Assembly (NCBI RefSeq): GCF_035083965.1 | Contig: NC_089732.1 | Location: 14,180,424 to 14,244,423 of the forward strand | Reading direction: 5' to 3' | Source: Branchiostoma lanceolatum | Taxonomy: Eukaryota; Chordata; Leptocardii; Amphioxiformes; Branchiostomatidae | DNA length: 64,000 nucleotides | Shown here: one piece after another, positions 1 through 11,600 of the stretch | Position numbering within the stretch: position 1 is the first letter of the stretch | Layout of the letters: each line of letters begins with the position of its first letter | Translations under genes and position numbers: made by a program | The notes under the pieces: model-generated | What the model was told of the DNA's origin: nothing | What the model saw: only the letters and a program-made list of their open reading frames with translations | The model's database searches: none

Positions 1-1020
1 GGCAACTTACGCACACACATATATGTAGCTAGTATTAATGATGACATAGGTCAGTCGGCCCTTTGAATATCCAGGCTAGGTTGGGTCGCGAGACCAGGTA
101 GGAGGGTAGTATGGACCATGTACACCCATTAACAAGTGTCCACGTAATGTTCACGTGCTTATCAGTTCTTTGGGTTGCACTGTAAACAATTTTACATACA
201 TTGAACCGTTGTTTACTCATGAGAGGCTCAAATCGGCCTGCAGGCCGCTTTTTATTGAGGTCATGAGGGAAGAGGTAAGGGTCAGGCAAAATAAGGTACA
301 GTTTACATGATTCAAAGTCCTAACAAATATGATAATGATAATAATAACTTTATTGCAAATTCATGCCCGGAGGCTAATTGCAAGGATACATTGAAATGAG
401 ATAATGATAATAATTAGTGCACAGTAATGAAATAAACACAAAGTAAAATCGTCAACTAGAGCTACTTTTAATCTAAATAGTTGCTATTGGGTTTGATTTC
501 TTTTTTGTGTACAGTGGAATTTGAAATTCCCTACATTTTGGGAGATATATGCATTGAGCGGTGTTCACAGAAATACAGTTTTTGTAGGTCTGCGCGACAT
601 TCAAAGCTGGGAACAATTTTGGTAACTAGGTTAAATAGTTTGTCTCTTTATATACACATATTATTGCACATACATGGTACAATATACATCATGTGAGATT
701 TTTTAGGAGGGGGAGGTCCTAGAAAATGTACCTATGTACCGTGATACGAGGGTTGTTCAACTCGCACTGTCCGAGGCATAGCTATTAGTCATAAAGTATT
801 CTATCAATATACTTCGTCCTCAGTCTGGGGTTCAACCGGTTATCAATATCCATCAAATGTCAAATTATCGTCGTAATTTCCGAGGGAATGACGTTCATAT
901 GAACCCGTTATTAGCTTGGAAACCATACCATCGGGGGCTCCCCGATATCTCTACGTCGCTGGAAGTTATGCCCGCCCTTCCAGACAGCTTAGCCCGCTCG
1001 GGGTGTGGGTTTACGGCCCT
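1..1020. other. Intergenic stretch with dispersed-repeat tails, no gene seen
   Basis: No open frame here looks like a conserved protein. Positions about 205-255 match a family also seen near 23,075-23,130, sharing the core GCTCAAATCGGCC. Positions about 343-400 (TTTATTGCAAATTCATGCCC, then GGCTAATTGCAAGG) match other copies near 5,905-5,990 and 9,125-9,170. These look like 3' tails of two non-LTR or SINE families. The rest, 400-1,020, shows nothing I can name. Confidence 0.5.
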
Positions 1021-1021
1021 G

Positions 1022-1252
1022 GATTAAATTACTGTAATTCACTTTAAGTTCACGGTAGCAAAATTTCACGGTGTAAGAAAAATGGACATTTTTACTGAAC
1101 TTTAACTTCACGGTGGCAGCAAGTAATTTATAGAAAGTATGTGCGGAGGAATCAAAAATAGGTTTTTCACAGTGATGATAAGTTCACGGTCCAGAGGTGA
1201 CAGTGAAAACAGTGAACTTAAAGTTACAGTGAAAGAACTACAGTAGTTCACC
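1022..1252. mobile_element. Short inverted-repeat element (MITE-like)
   Basis: The left end (ACTGTAATTCAC, then TTTAAGTTCACGG) and the right end (CAGTGAACTTAAAG, then CTACAGTAGTTCA) are imperfect inverted repeats around an A/T-rich core containing further GTTCACGGT words in both orientations. There is no coding capacity. This fits a non-autonomous DNA transposon. The exact ends are uncertain. Confidence 0.5.
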
Positions 1253-1261
1253 CCCTAGGGT

Positions 1262-1450
1262 GGCGGCGGAACTCTATATGGCAGCTAAAGTAGAAAGGCT
1301 GTGAAATTCTATATGGCAGCTAAGTAAGCTGACAGAAACGTATCAATAAAGCAGATTGAAACGTATCAATAAAGCAGACTGGGCCCGGTAATACGCCCCT
1401 AAGCCGACCCGTAGAGACTGGGTCCAGGCTAACTTGTGATGGGCGAGGCT
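1262..1450. repeat. Fragment of dispersed repeat shared with the SLC17 A and C flanks
   Basis: Contains CTATATGGCAGCTAAG, CAGACTGGGCCCGGTAA and CTAAGCCGACCCGTAGAGAC. The same words occur inverted at about 32,290-32,400 and direct at about 60,025-60,110. The core CAATAAAGCAGA is locally duplicated at about 1,345-1,380. Identity of the parent element is unknown. Confidence 0.6.
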
Positions 1451-1452
1451 TG

Positions 1453-1789
1453 ACCACCTCTGCATGCAGACTGTGACAACCGTAGCCATGATGGCTAAGA
1501 ATGTTCCTTTGGTCCAACCATCAGTGCTCCGGTTTTTATAGTGGTCACCTGTCAGTACTGTGACCATTTTCGCCAAGCCCCCTGGATGGTCACTACAGAC
1601 TGGTTTGACTGTACATGGATTTTATTGAGTACGACTTAACACATAAGCTGAGAACTTTAACTTTAAACCGACATATTATCACGTTTTTATCGGCCGAAGC
1701 GACTACTTAATATGTTTATTTTTTTCTTTTTAATTTGGGTTTTGACAGACAAGGACGACGTGGCACTGCACTCAAGTTTTTATAACTTA
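1453..1789. other. Unassigned stretch, no gene seen
   Basis: No recognisable coding signal. A short inverted repeat (GACGTGGCACTG near 1,757 and CAGTGCCACGTA near 1,796) may mark the tail of the adjacent SINE. Confidence 0.4.
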
Positions 1790-1966
1790 TATTAACAGTG
1801 CCACGTACAGATAACAACATACCCATTTTTAATACACCTGGGCGAAGCGAGGAAAGTCGTGTAAAGTGCCTTTCCCAAGGGCACAACATCGGTGGCGTCA
1901 GGGGGATTCGAACTCGGGACCTCTTGGTTCTGAGCCGAACACCCTGCCGTTACGCCACACGACCCC
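1790..1966 (-). repeat. tRNA-derived SINE, family 2, copy 1
   Basis: Read on the minus strand, the element starts with a tRNA-like head carrying an A-box-like GTGTGGCGTAACGG and the B-box GAGTTCGAATCCC. The tRNA-unrelated body follows, beginning TTGTGCCCTTGGGAAAGGC. The same head and body occur on the plus strand at 12,162-12,390. Internal pol III promoter boxes plus a shared non-tRNA body define a SINE rather than a tRNA gene. Confidence 0.7.
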
Positions 1967-1969
1967 ACT

Positions 1970-3080
1970 TATTCATTGGAATATGTTTATTCATTGGATA
2001 GTTGAATATATGTTGATGTTTAATTAAAACATTCGCTAATTTCGTAGGCACACCTACCGTATCACCGTCGTCAGTCAGTCTAGTACAGACTAGGTCACAA
2101 AATACAGTTCAAAGTACTAAATGGGTAACGAGGCATGAAAAACATGACCTTTCACTCCACATTATGGTGACCTTTGCCGTGCCGCAGAGAAAACGCTTGC
2201 AGGGGAAGGACCTCCAAATGGACTTTCCAATGCAACACATGGTAAACCACCAAAAACAATCACTTTAAAACACCTGTATCTACATTTCAAACCTCAAATC
2301 TTTACCACCCCTGCAAAGCTGAATTTCTCAGGTTGCTTTAGGTAAAAAAGCAGGTCAACTCATGCATTTTAATGAGCTAAAGCCAGAAGTTTCAGATGAG
2401 ACCAGGATTTCACCCCCAATCCTAATATATCAGTCCAACCAGAAGAGAAGGGCTCAGAGGTCAATCCGAGATCAAAACACGCCAAAGATCACCTATTTTG
2501 GCCAGATTTTAAAAATTCACATTCTTCTGTCCTCCCTGTCAGAAAACTAGACCATTCTGAGCAAATTTGCCCGGGAAAAAAATTATTTCAAAAATAAGTA
2601 AGATACTGCGCTCTACTGCGCAACTCATTAACCGGTCCCTCTCCTGTAGGGTTGTGTCGAGGTATTTAAAACCAACCCTGGTAGTACCGGTAAGAACGTT
2701 AGGTATACAAAATGACATCTTTATTATTAAGCATGGAATTCACATGACCTTTCTATGGTACGGGGACGAAATGAAAGGGTTTTCGCTGTCCGAAAATTGG
2801 AAAGGGGAGGGGGGCAAAGTCATGTGATTGGGTCGTCCAGTCTTTCGAGACAACCATTTACTTTCTTAGAAATCTAACTTCAAGAAGACTGCTATGATAT
2901 CACCAAAATGAGACAGAATTGTAACCTTAGTGTCATCCTTAGTATCAGTCCTCCTGGGCTCCATACCCTCCCTTCTCCGAGTCTAACCTGACTCAAACTC
3001 AGCAACACTGATTCAAGTTTTTACAATTCTTTTATTACAATAGCGGCAAAAAACAGTCCGAAGCATTCATCTCTATGTAA
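1970..3080. other. Intergenic stretch, nothing identified
   Basis: No conserved protein, tRNA-like fold or clear repeat was recognised in either strand. Confidence 0.5.
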
Positions 3081-3089
3081 CTGTCAATA

Positions 3090-3835
3090 TCAGAACATTT
3101 CTAAACAAACCGCAAAATCGGGTACTTAAACTAAACAACCGTAACAAGAGTACTTTGTTTCTTACAATATTGAAATCTAATATCATTATCACTCTCAGAA
3201 AGCCAAGACAAAGAAGGAAGGTGATTTTATCACGAGCTAGCCTTCCGTGAATCGTCAGATTTCACTTGCTTTTGACAACAATTATGTTTTGTTAACACGC
3301 CGAGTTACTAGCGAAAACATTACATTATAGAGCTTTTGTCACACCAACACTGTAGCTAGACTTAACAACTGTAACAAGAGTACTTTGTTTCTTAGAAAAT
3401 AATATTGAAATATATCATTATCACTCTAAAGCCAAGACAAAGAAGGAACTTGGTGATTTTATCACTAGCTAGCCTTTAATGAATCTTCAGATTTCACTTG
3501 CTTATGACAACAATAATGTCTTGTTAACACGCCGAGTTACAAACTAACGAAAACATTACATTATAAAGCTTTTGTCACACCAACACTGTAGCTAGACTAA
3601 ACAACTGTAACAAGAGTACTTTGTTTCTTAGAAAACAATATTGAAATCTATCATTATAACTCTATGTAAGCTAAGACAAAGAAGGAAGGTGATCTCATCA
3701 CTAGCTAGCCTTCAATAAATCTTCTGATTTCACTTGCTTATGACAACAATGATGTCTTGTTAACACGCCGAGTTACAAAATAACGAACACATTACATATA
3801 ATAGAGCTTTTGTCACACAAACACTAATAATTATT
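3090..3835. repeat. Tandem repeat, about 233-bp unit, three copies
   Basis: The word AACYGTAACAAGAGTACTTT recurs at 3,137, 3,367 and 3,603. Each copy continues with a CTAGCTAGCCTT block, a TCACTTGCTT block and GTTAACACGCCGAGTTAC in the same order. The spacings are 230 and 236 bp. The array lies about 1 kb downstream of the receptor phosphatase stop codon, so it could be its 3' UTR or flank. Confidence 0.85.
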
Positions 3836-3867
3836 TCAATTATTATCACTCTGTGTATCTCAATGTG

Positions 3868-4290
3868 CATCACACTATATACAGCAACAATGTCAATTAT
3901 GTAAAATAGTGATCATTGGAATAAATCAGTATCAATACACTGCTATATCATGAACACACACTCCGCTAAAAGCAAGCGTTGACAGGTAATGGAATATTTT
4001 TTTCTCGTTCTATTTTTCCGGGCTTCCACGCTAACTGTTCAGCTATATTATATATCATATCATTTATGTTCACTTTTTGTATCTCAATGCGTATCACACT
4101 ATATATAGCAACAACGTCATTTATATAAAATAGTGAATAAATCAGTCTCAATACACTGGTATCATGAACACACACTCCACTAAAAGCAAGCATTGACAGA
4201 TAATAGAATATTTTTTCTCGTTCTATTTTCCCGGGCTTAAGCGCTTCTACGCTAACTGTTCATCTATATTATATATCATGAAGCATACAA
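3868..4290. repeat. Tandem repeat, about 225-bp unit, two copies
   Basis: Two copies, from about 3,868 and about 4,092, share a CACACTATATA block, ATCATGAACACACACTCC, AAAGCAAG and GGGCTT, then CTAACTGTTCA. The unit differs from the 233-bp array just before it. Confidence 0.8.
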
Positions 4291-4509
4291 CGAGATATTC
4301 ATATTCTCTGCAACATAATTAGCAATATTCTTGGATTTCATATTAACGTGGCACAAAATTTATGAGTGAGAAATATTTTATGTTGTATAAACTAATAGAA
4401 AAATTAAGAACAAGTATATGTATTGTATGAACACAGATAATGTTTCATTCTGACATACAACATATCATAACTTGTGCTATGTACATTCTAAACAATATTG
4501 TTAGTTAAA
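4291..4509. other. A/T-rich spacer
   Basis: No gene or named repeat was seen between the tandem repeats and the SINE. Confidence 0.4.
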
Positions 4510-4812
4510 GTTAAAATCCTCCCACACAATTATTGATGTATAGGGCGGTGCCCATCTCCGTTTCATAGCCCTGGGCCACACTGTGGTGCAATCACTGTAG
4601 CAGGGGGCTAGTCCACTGGCAGTGAAGCGTGTTTAACTTCCATACTGTTTCAGAAGTATGTACCATTTTTATAAAGTCTTTGGTATGACTCAATGCGCGT
4701 CTTGTCCAGAGGTGTCCTACCTGGGGCTTGAAACCCAGTCCTTCTGGTCCAAGTAATTTGAACCAGATGTGGTGAGAGACAGAAGCGCAAACTACTACAC
4801 TACAGGGACACC
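4510..4812 (-). repeat. tRNA-derived SINE, family 1, copy 1
   Basis: On the minus strand the head reads CCCTGTAGTGTAGTAG (A-box region), then TTACTTGGACCAGAAGG and a degraded B-box GGGTTTCAAGCCCC. The body has ACAGTATGGAAGTTAAACAC, GGGGGCTA (inverted here) and GATGGGCACCGCCCTATACA. A second copy on the plus strand at 37,385-37,690 matches along the whole length, which shows a mobile family rather than a tRNA gene. Confidence 0.75.
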
Positions 4813-4855
4813 CCCAAACAAGATTGTACGATGTACTTTCTCCACAACCGAATAT

Positions 4856-7800
4856 CTAGGCAAAGTTTGAGTAGTGGTCAAAACTGTCCAGATATTCCAC
4901 CACGGCCTGATAGCAGAACTGGTACTGGTCCTGGAGAAATATAAAATTGAAATTTATCGAAAAAAGAAGTTCAAAGTTGCCCTGAGGACGTCGAGGCTTC
5001 CCAAACATCATTATATCATAGTTCATTGTTCAAGTGTAACCTTCAATACGGTGCATCCTTAAGAAAATGGTCGTAGGTCGATGTAGTAGATCAAAGTTAT
5101 CACTTACGATAGTCTGCACCATGTGGGGCCGCTGCTGGCGGAGAGCCTTGACTGTCTGGAAGACGTCACAGTTTCCTTCTGTCTTCACCCGCTCCAGAAC
5201 TGTGCTGATGGCACAGAACGTTCCCGTGCGGCCTGCACCGGAACTACAGACAAGAAAGAACGGTAGAATCGGCTGTAATTTAGCTACAAAGACGTTGCAA
5301 GTAGTTTTGTGTATATATGATGTTAGACGAATGGTACACAAATGAAGGACTGGTATTCACCTGCAGTGCACGGTGATTGGTCCGTTGCCAGACAGCTGTT
5401 GTTGCTTTTGAACCTGACCAATCAGGTCAATGATCCCGGCCGCGTTGTCAGGCACTCCGTACTGCGGCCAGCCGTGGAAGTGGAATTGGTGGATAGGGCG
5501 ATTCTTTTCACCCTGAAGGGAATATAAAAAGTTTTAGTGCTACAGTAGAATCCAATCAATCGTTCGCAGGCATCAGTGGCTGATGCATGGCGGCTGCAGA
5601 CATGCATAGGGCTCGCCAGGCTGGTCTTCTCTCGGCATAGACCCTCCAGTTGGTTCTGGTGATCCCCAGCCCCTGGAGCGTGTTGAAGATCTGGTCTTCC
5701 CATCTTCCTCTAGGTCGCTTCCATGACGGGTTGGGTTCCGTACAGTAGAATCCAGCTATTTGTATTACTGTTAATAGCATATTACGGTGATATGCATATA
5801 ATTCTGAAAACCCAAACCATTTCCTATTCACTCCATTATAAATAAAATGGCATAATTCCATCAGCCATTTTCGCACACTCTTGCTATTTGCATAAAATAA
5901 TGTCAATGGCAACAGGATTTCATGTCCGAGGGCTAATTGCAGGTAGATTGCAGAGATAGAAGAAGAAGAACTTTATTGCGCAACAATTGTAACTGGTACA
6001 ATGTATGGCAATTTGTAGATACATAACAATCGACTATTTCTATAGGGACAAAAATACATGTGACAGTGAACTCTGCGATTGACAATGTTGTAACAGTAGA
6101 CTACTTAATACTAGTGTTTGCTACATCTAAATAAGATGCGTTTGGCTTCTTTTCCGAAGGCAGTGGAAGACGAATTCGAAAAGCCCTAGTTTTTCCAGAA
6201 TTTGTGGGTTCTGTGATTTTAGGAGGAAATTGGCTGTTTAATCGTCAGTGAATGTGTAAAACTTAGGGTATTTCGTGATGACTTCTTCGTTATTCTTCAT
6301 CGTCAACAATCTGCAACACCACGCCTTAAAGTTTAATCTAAAAGAAACACATTTTCATTGAACCTACAAATACAAAGGTACTTCATGATAGTTAAAAAGA
6401 GACAAATTATGTCAATCTGTACCTTTCTGTCCTCCAATGAGAATGTGCGGTGTGTGAAGTCTCCAAACTCTCTCGTCTCGTCAAGCCTGACGGTCAGATC
6501 CCCAAATGTCTTTGACCCCTCCTCCGGCCAGTACCGTGCGCACGTACTCTGTAAATGACAACAGTAACGATAATGTTTTTTTGGCATTGGCGATTTTGCC
6601 CTTTTATTTCTGATGCAACGGCTTGTGTCAGTCTCTACATTTACTATGGCAATTCGTTTACTGAATATAACATAACGTGCAAAACAATAAATTGTCGGTA
6701 CGGTATCCATTGCCACTCTTGGTATGTATAAGACAAATAAAGATAACGCATCTTTGTGTAATTTGCATTAATTCATGAATATGTGTAATTTGCATTTTGT
6801 ATTTTTCGATAAATATGAGTCTTGATATTGATGTGCTTAGTCAAATTGATAACGGTAATTTTTCCATTCACTCGTCATATCTTCCATATTGAGTTCCGTA
6901 CTTTTGCAATGGTTCGGAGATCTGTTGTACAGCATTTATAATACGGAGCACAATTTTGTTGACACAATTAATGTGTGGATCAATTGAGTAAGCTTGAAGA
7001 CAATAGAATAACATCCATTCTTCACGGAGATTGATACGTGTGTGCTTACCCGTTCTTTCTCCTGTAGCTCGGTTAGCATGACGATAGAACAGGAGTTCCA
7101 CTCCCACACCATCCTCCAGAAGTCCTCCACAGTCCGGTCCAGCGGGCCCTGCGTGGCGATGTACGCGTCCCTCTCGCGGTAGCCCTGCAAAGGTCATTTT
7201 TGATCGTATGTTTGTTTCTTTGTTTGAACCTTTCTTTATCTATGAGAAGATGAAACTGGTCTGCTCATGCGCAGTTTCCGCCGGAAGAAAGCGCATGTAA
7301 CTCAGCCAACTTGAAACTTTAATAATATTTACACAGATTACAGATAGGCTGATAGCTATAGGAGTATTTCTGAATTTTTAGGCTTCTTTGATGACAATAA
7401 CTGACGGTGAACCGAGAGGGACAAAACAGAAAAAGTCATCCCGATGCGACCGGCCAAAACTTTGGTGGGGAGGGGGGCGCATGACGCCACCAACTAATAC
7501 TTGCAACCGCCACGGTGCTCTTTGTGTCTGGGTTGGGTTGTCACCGGCGGGCATTATAAATGATCTAGATCTTCCTCGTCGCAAACTTCCGCTGATCGTC
7601 TGGAGTTTGTGCAAAATTTTAAGCTCTGTCTATATATCTTTATACACCAAAAATGACGGATTTGTAAAAATTTTGTCCGTCATTAGCGACAAAATTCCGT
7701 TAAATGACGGGAGGTATGGCTACCCTGCGACGTCACAAAATCAAGATGGCGGCCACCACAGGTGCCAACGAATCCAACAAAGGTTTTGCTACGCAAACTT

Positions 7801-8693
7801 GACTTGTACAGTGGGACTTACGTCGATGAAGGAGGCGTTGATGTAGTCTGACCCCGTCACACCGGTCTTGTGCTGCAGGAAAACCCGGGATGTGTCGTCT
7901 GGAAACAACAGCAGCCAAGTAAGTCCACCTTTATATCATGACTGATAAAATCGTAGAGCTGAAGTACTACATCATGAATAGTTTACAAACGTTTTGTAAA
8001 TCTTTCACTAACGTCTGAAACGTTCGACCTTTTGAAAGTACACTACATCTGAACGTCGCTATATTTATTTCAATTTCATCCACATATATTTTGTGAGTAT
8101 CAGGCAAAAGGCACATAAATATAGACCGAGTAAAGACACAATATTAACATACATACATACATACAAAGTGGACAAAAGAAAAGTGAATGTAAACAATACA
8201 AGTTGGGGATCTATGAATTACAAGACTCTACCTGTCTAGTGAATAAAAGTGTAATGAAGATTTTATAGTTTTGTTGCTATAGATGGGAAGTCTAATCTGT
8301 TAAGCCCCCCTCTCACTGGACCCGCGGCACGACGGCGGCGTCGCTTCGTCCTAAACTGGATTTGCGTTACCCTTGACTTCATAATGGAAATGTTATTCAA
8401 AACGTACACGTATGATTAAAAGGACACCAAAACATACAGAGGTGAAAGAAAATTCGTTTTTTGTCGATGAAATTCGTTGAGTGCTTTGTCAATTCGATCG
8501 GCCTCAGGGACGCCAGCAGCGTGCCGCGGGCCCAGTGAGAGGGGGGCTTTAGTACGTAACTTATAGTTGAAAAGTGAAACATATTATGTTACTACTTACA
8601 AGGCAGGACCTGCAGCACCCTGTTCTTAGAGATGTTCTCGGGCAGGTTGCCGTTGCGCATGTTCGCCTTGTCGACTGGGACCCTCGTCAGTTT
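4856..8693 (-). CDS. Receptor phosphatase exons 27-33: membrane-distal PTP domain (D2)
   Basis: Seven exons encode residues about 1,623-1,886. Family motifs are visible: KNRV then [52 protein letters not shown] and PHMVQT. The end, DQYQFCYQ to DHYSNFA, matches the usual tail of RPTP-alpha, RPTP-epsilon and LAR D2 domains. The catalytic Cys (about 1816) and Arg (about 1822) of HCX5R are kept. The WPD aspartate is Gln (about 1783), and the KNRY tyrosine is Val as in RPTP-alpha D2. From family knowledge, weak or no activity and a regulatory role are likely. The HC-S codon is split by a phase-2 intron, as in D1. Confidence 0.93.
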
Positions 8694-11600
8694 CTGTGTT
8701 AGAAATAACAAATAACAACGACGTCAATGTGATCACACTTGTTTGTTTGTTTGTTTGAACCTTTGTTTATTCAAAAAGCCAATGTCAAGTTTCTACACGC
8801 AACGAATTGGACAGAGAATGTGCTGAACCAGAAAGAGCAGTAGCATTTTGTGAAAGTGTTTCCGACCTGCTCCCACGAAGTGATTTGCCAAACAACATAT
8901 AGTTCTGGAGCTTCAACAAAACAGTTAGCCGGGTCTTCAGACGATCCTTGTAACCGTGGACTGACTAGGCCTACCGGGGTTACATCTGGGGACGTCCCTG
9001 GAGGATTATCCTCATTAAGACAACAGGTCTACTATGTACAGGGAGGTATGCCGATGATGTAGCCTTAAAGTTTGAAATGGTGCAGACGATATAATTGATT
9101 CCAAAGAATAATAAAATAATACTTCTTTTAGTTGCAAATTCATGCCCGTAGGCTAATTGCAAGGGTACAGATCAGGGGAAAAGTGTCTATTCTATACATC
9201 TAACTAATTTTCTAGATACAGTAGTAGGGGCATGCTCCGGTGTGAGATGGTCTAAAACCTACAGTTCTATGACCGCACATGGGTTCTCCCTTAGTAATAG
9301 CCTTCGGCTAGTTGGGCAACCCTGGCATGTACATGCTGAACCAATAAATTAATAGATACATTACTGGGGAGTTGAAATTAAAAAAAAAAAAACACTGCAT
9401 GAACTCACCTCATACTCAAGCTCCATTCCAGTCTTGTGTGAGTGCTGATCCTCGCGTTTGAGGTTCTGGAGATGGCGGTGGATTCCCGTCACCTCTATCT
9501 CCGTGTCTCCGTACAGATGCTGCTCCAGCAGGGCGCGGTAGATGAACACATACTGGGCCTAGGGAATCGACATCGGGAAAAATGACAGAAGATGACGGGG
9601 AAGAAATAAAAAGGAAGACCTACGTATCTCCAAATGGAGTACCAACGAATTCTGAAATTTCTCTTTTTTTTTACCAATTAAAGGCCGTGTCCTAATGTAT
9701 CTTACCAATTGTGGATGTCAGGTCGCCCAATTTCTGTTGCGTGGCAAGATTTATTCCTTTTCAAGGTCTAATCTGAACACAAATAACGCTTCTAGCAGCC
9801 ATGTTACTGGTCGGGCCCCAAAAACGGGACTATGGAAAACAGTCATAGAAACAGGTAGTATTAGTTCTATGTCAGGACAGTTCAAAACATCATAATCATG
9901 TTGATCAATTATTGTCAGACTGTGAACTGTTAATAGTGCTGGGGCATTTTATGACTGGTTTCCACAGTGACAGAATCGCGAATTTCTATCGGACTGATTT
10001 ACATTGGGATGAGAATTCTTATCTATTGGTACTTCTCATTTTCTATATCAGCCGCCTATCACATGACTTGGAGTCAATCAGTTCATCAAGTTTGTAATAC
10101 AAGATATTCAAGGTTCATCACGTGCACAATCAAACTACCATATTTTTATATATTTACTTTTAATTAGAATCCTAGATATTGTTGGGTGAACATACCTCAG
10201 CTTGCACCATCTGGCTGCGGCTCTGTCGCATCTTGGACACGTAACCGAACACGTCGACCTTCCCCTCTTCCGCCATCATCGCCAGCATGGCGTCCATGGT
10301 GATGAAAGTGCCGGTACGGCCGACACCAGCGCTGTGGAAAAATAGACAAATGTAGACAGTTGGTAAGGGTGCATCAATAAACACATGGCGTGTGATATGA
10401 GTGCATGAGAGAACGGCGATCCACAGCACGGAGTGTCATGTGCGTAACGAGAGAACAGAGTAGGATATTGGAGTTTTCTTTTTTCACAAAAAGTAACATC
10501 TCAGCTGCTGACGTTTCGGTGCCTGTCAGACACCTTCCTTGGAGTGAGACGCATTACTCCAGTCAGAAGCTCTGAGGAGTCTGACAGACACCGAAACGTC
10601 AGCAGGTGAGACTTACTGGTTGTGAAACCTCCAATATCCTATCTTCTAACAACCGTGGTGAAATTATTTTCAGGAGAGAATAGAGTATTTGCACCCATGT
10701 GATTACGACGTAAGTATTGTCCGCCATATTGGATGATTAACCCGGAAAGTAACTTGATAGATTTGAATATCTAAATGTAATTTTAGTCTTAGTCTTAACG
10801 CATGCCAGTATATGAGTCAGACTCGTCAAGGTTCAGCCAACAAATGTGGCTGCTGCGTCTTCAAGTCCAAACACCCACTTGGTCCACATACCTGCAGTGC
10901 ACAACGATGGGGCGGTCACGTGACGTGATGGAGGTCATGACCTTCTGGTGGAACTTGAGTAACTCGGCGGGGTTCCTCGGGGCTCCGAAGTCGGGCCACC
11001 CCAAGAACTGGAACTGTGTAATCTTCCGTTGCTTTTCGTCCTTCTATCAAACAAAGACATTTATAGCTTTCAGATTTCGCAAATATGTAAAAATAGTATA
11101 TCCTGTGATCGTACTATTTTCACAAATATGTGAAAATGGTACAAAAATGAGTGCATATTTTCACAAATATGTGTAACTGTAGTAAGAAGTAATCTCCAAG
11201 CAGATCTCCACGGTGCGCCAAAAATCGTATATGCTAGCCAGAGAAGCTCCAGTCAGCCAGAGAAGCTGGCTAGCATATACGATTTTTGGCGCACCGTGGA
11301 GATCTGCTTGGAGATTAGTAAGAAGAGGGTACAAGAATGAGTGCATCCTTAACAAGGAGCATTTAGAGCAACTTAGAACAGAAAGCAGCATTATCGTTAT
11401 ACATTCTGGTGGTGTATAGTTACCTTTGACACAAGAAAGACCCTGGTGACGTAGTAGACCATCGGGATCGTATCCGCCAAGGTCACAGTGATCTGGCCGT
11501 ACACCTCCTCGCCGGAATCAGGCCAGTACTTGGTACATTTGGTCTGTTAAAGATAAAATCAAACATATGACAACTCTGTACATGATATAGTTTTACATGC

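Noticed and set aside
1905..1966. Functional tRNA gene (anticodon-like CAG) on the minus strand
   Set aside because: The head is followed by a body shared with a second locus, and acceptor and anticodon stems are imperfect, so it is a SINE head.
7388..7846. A 152-codon open frame on the plus strand
   Set aside because: It runs antisense through receptor exon 28 and its flanking introns; the composition is not protein-like and no motif is recognisable.
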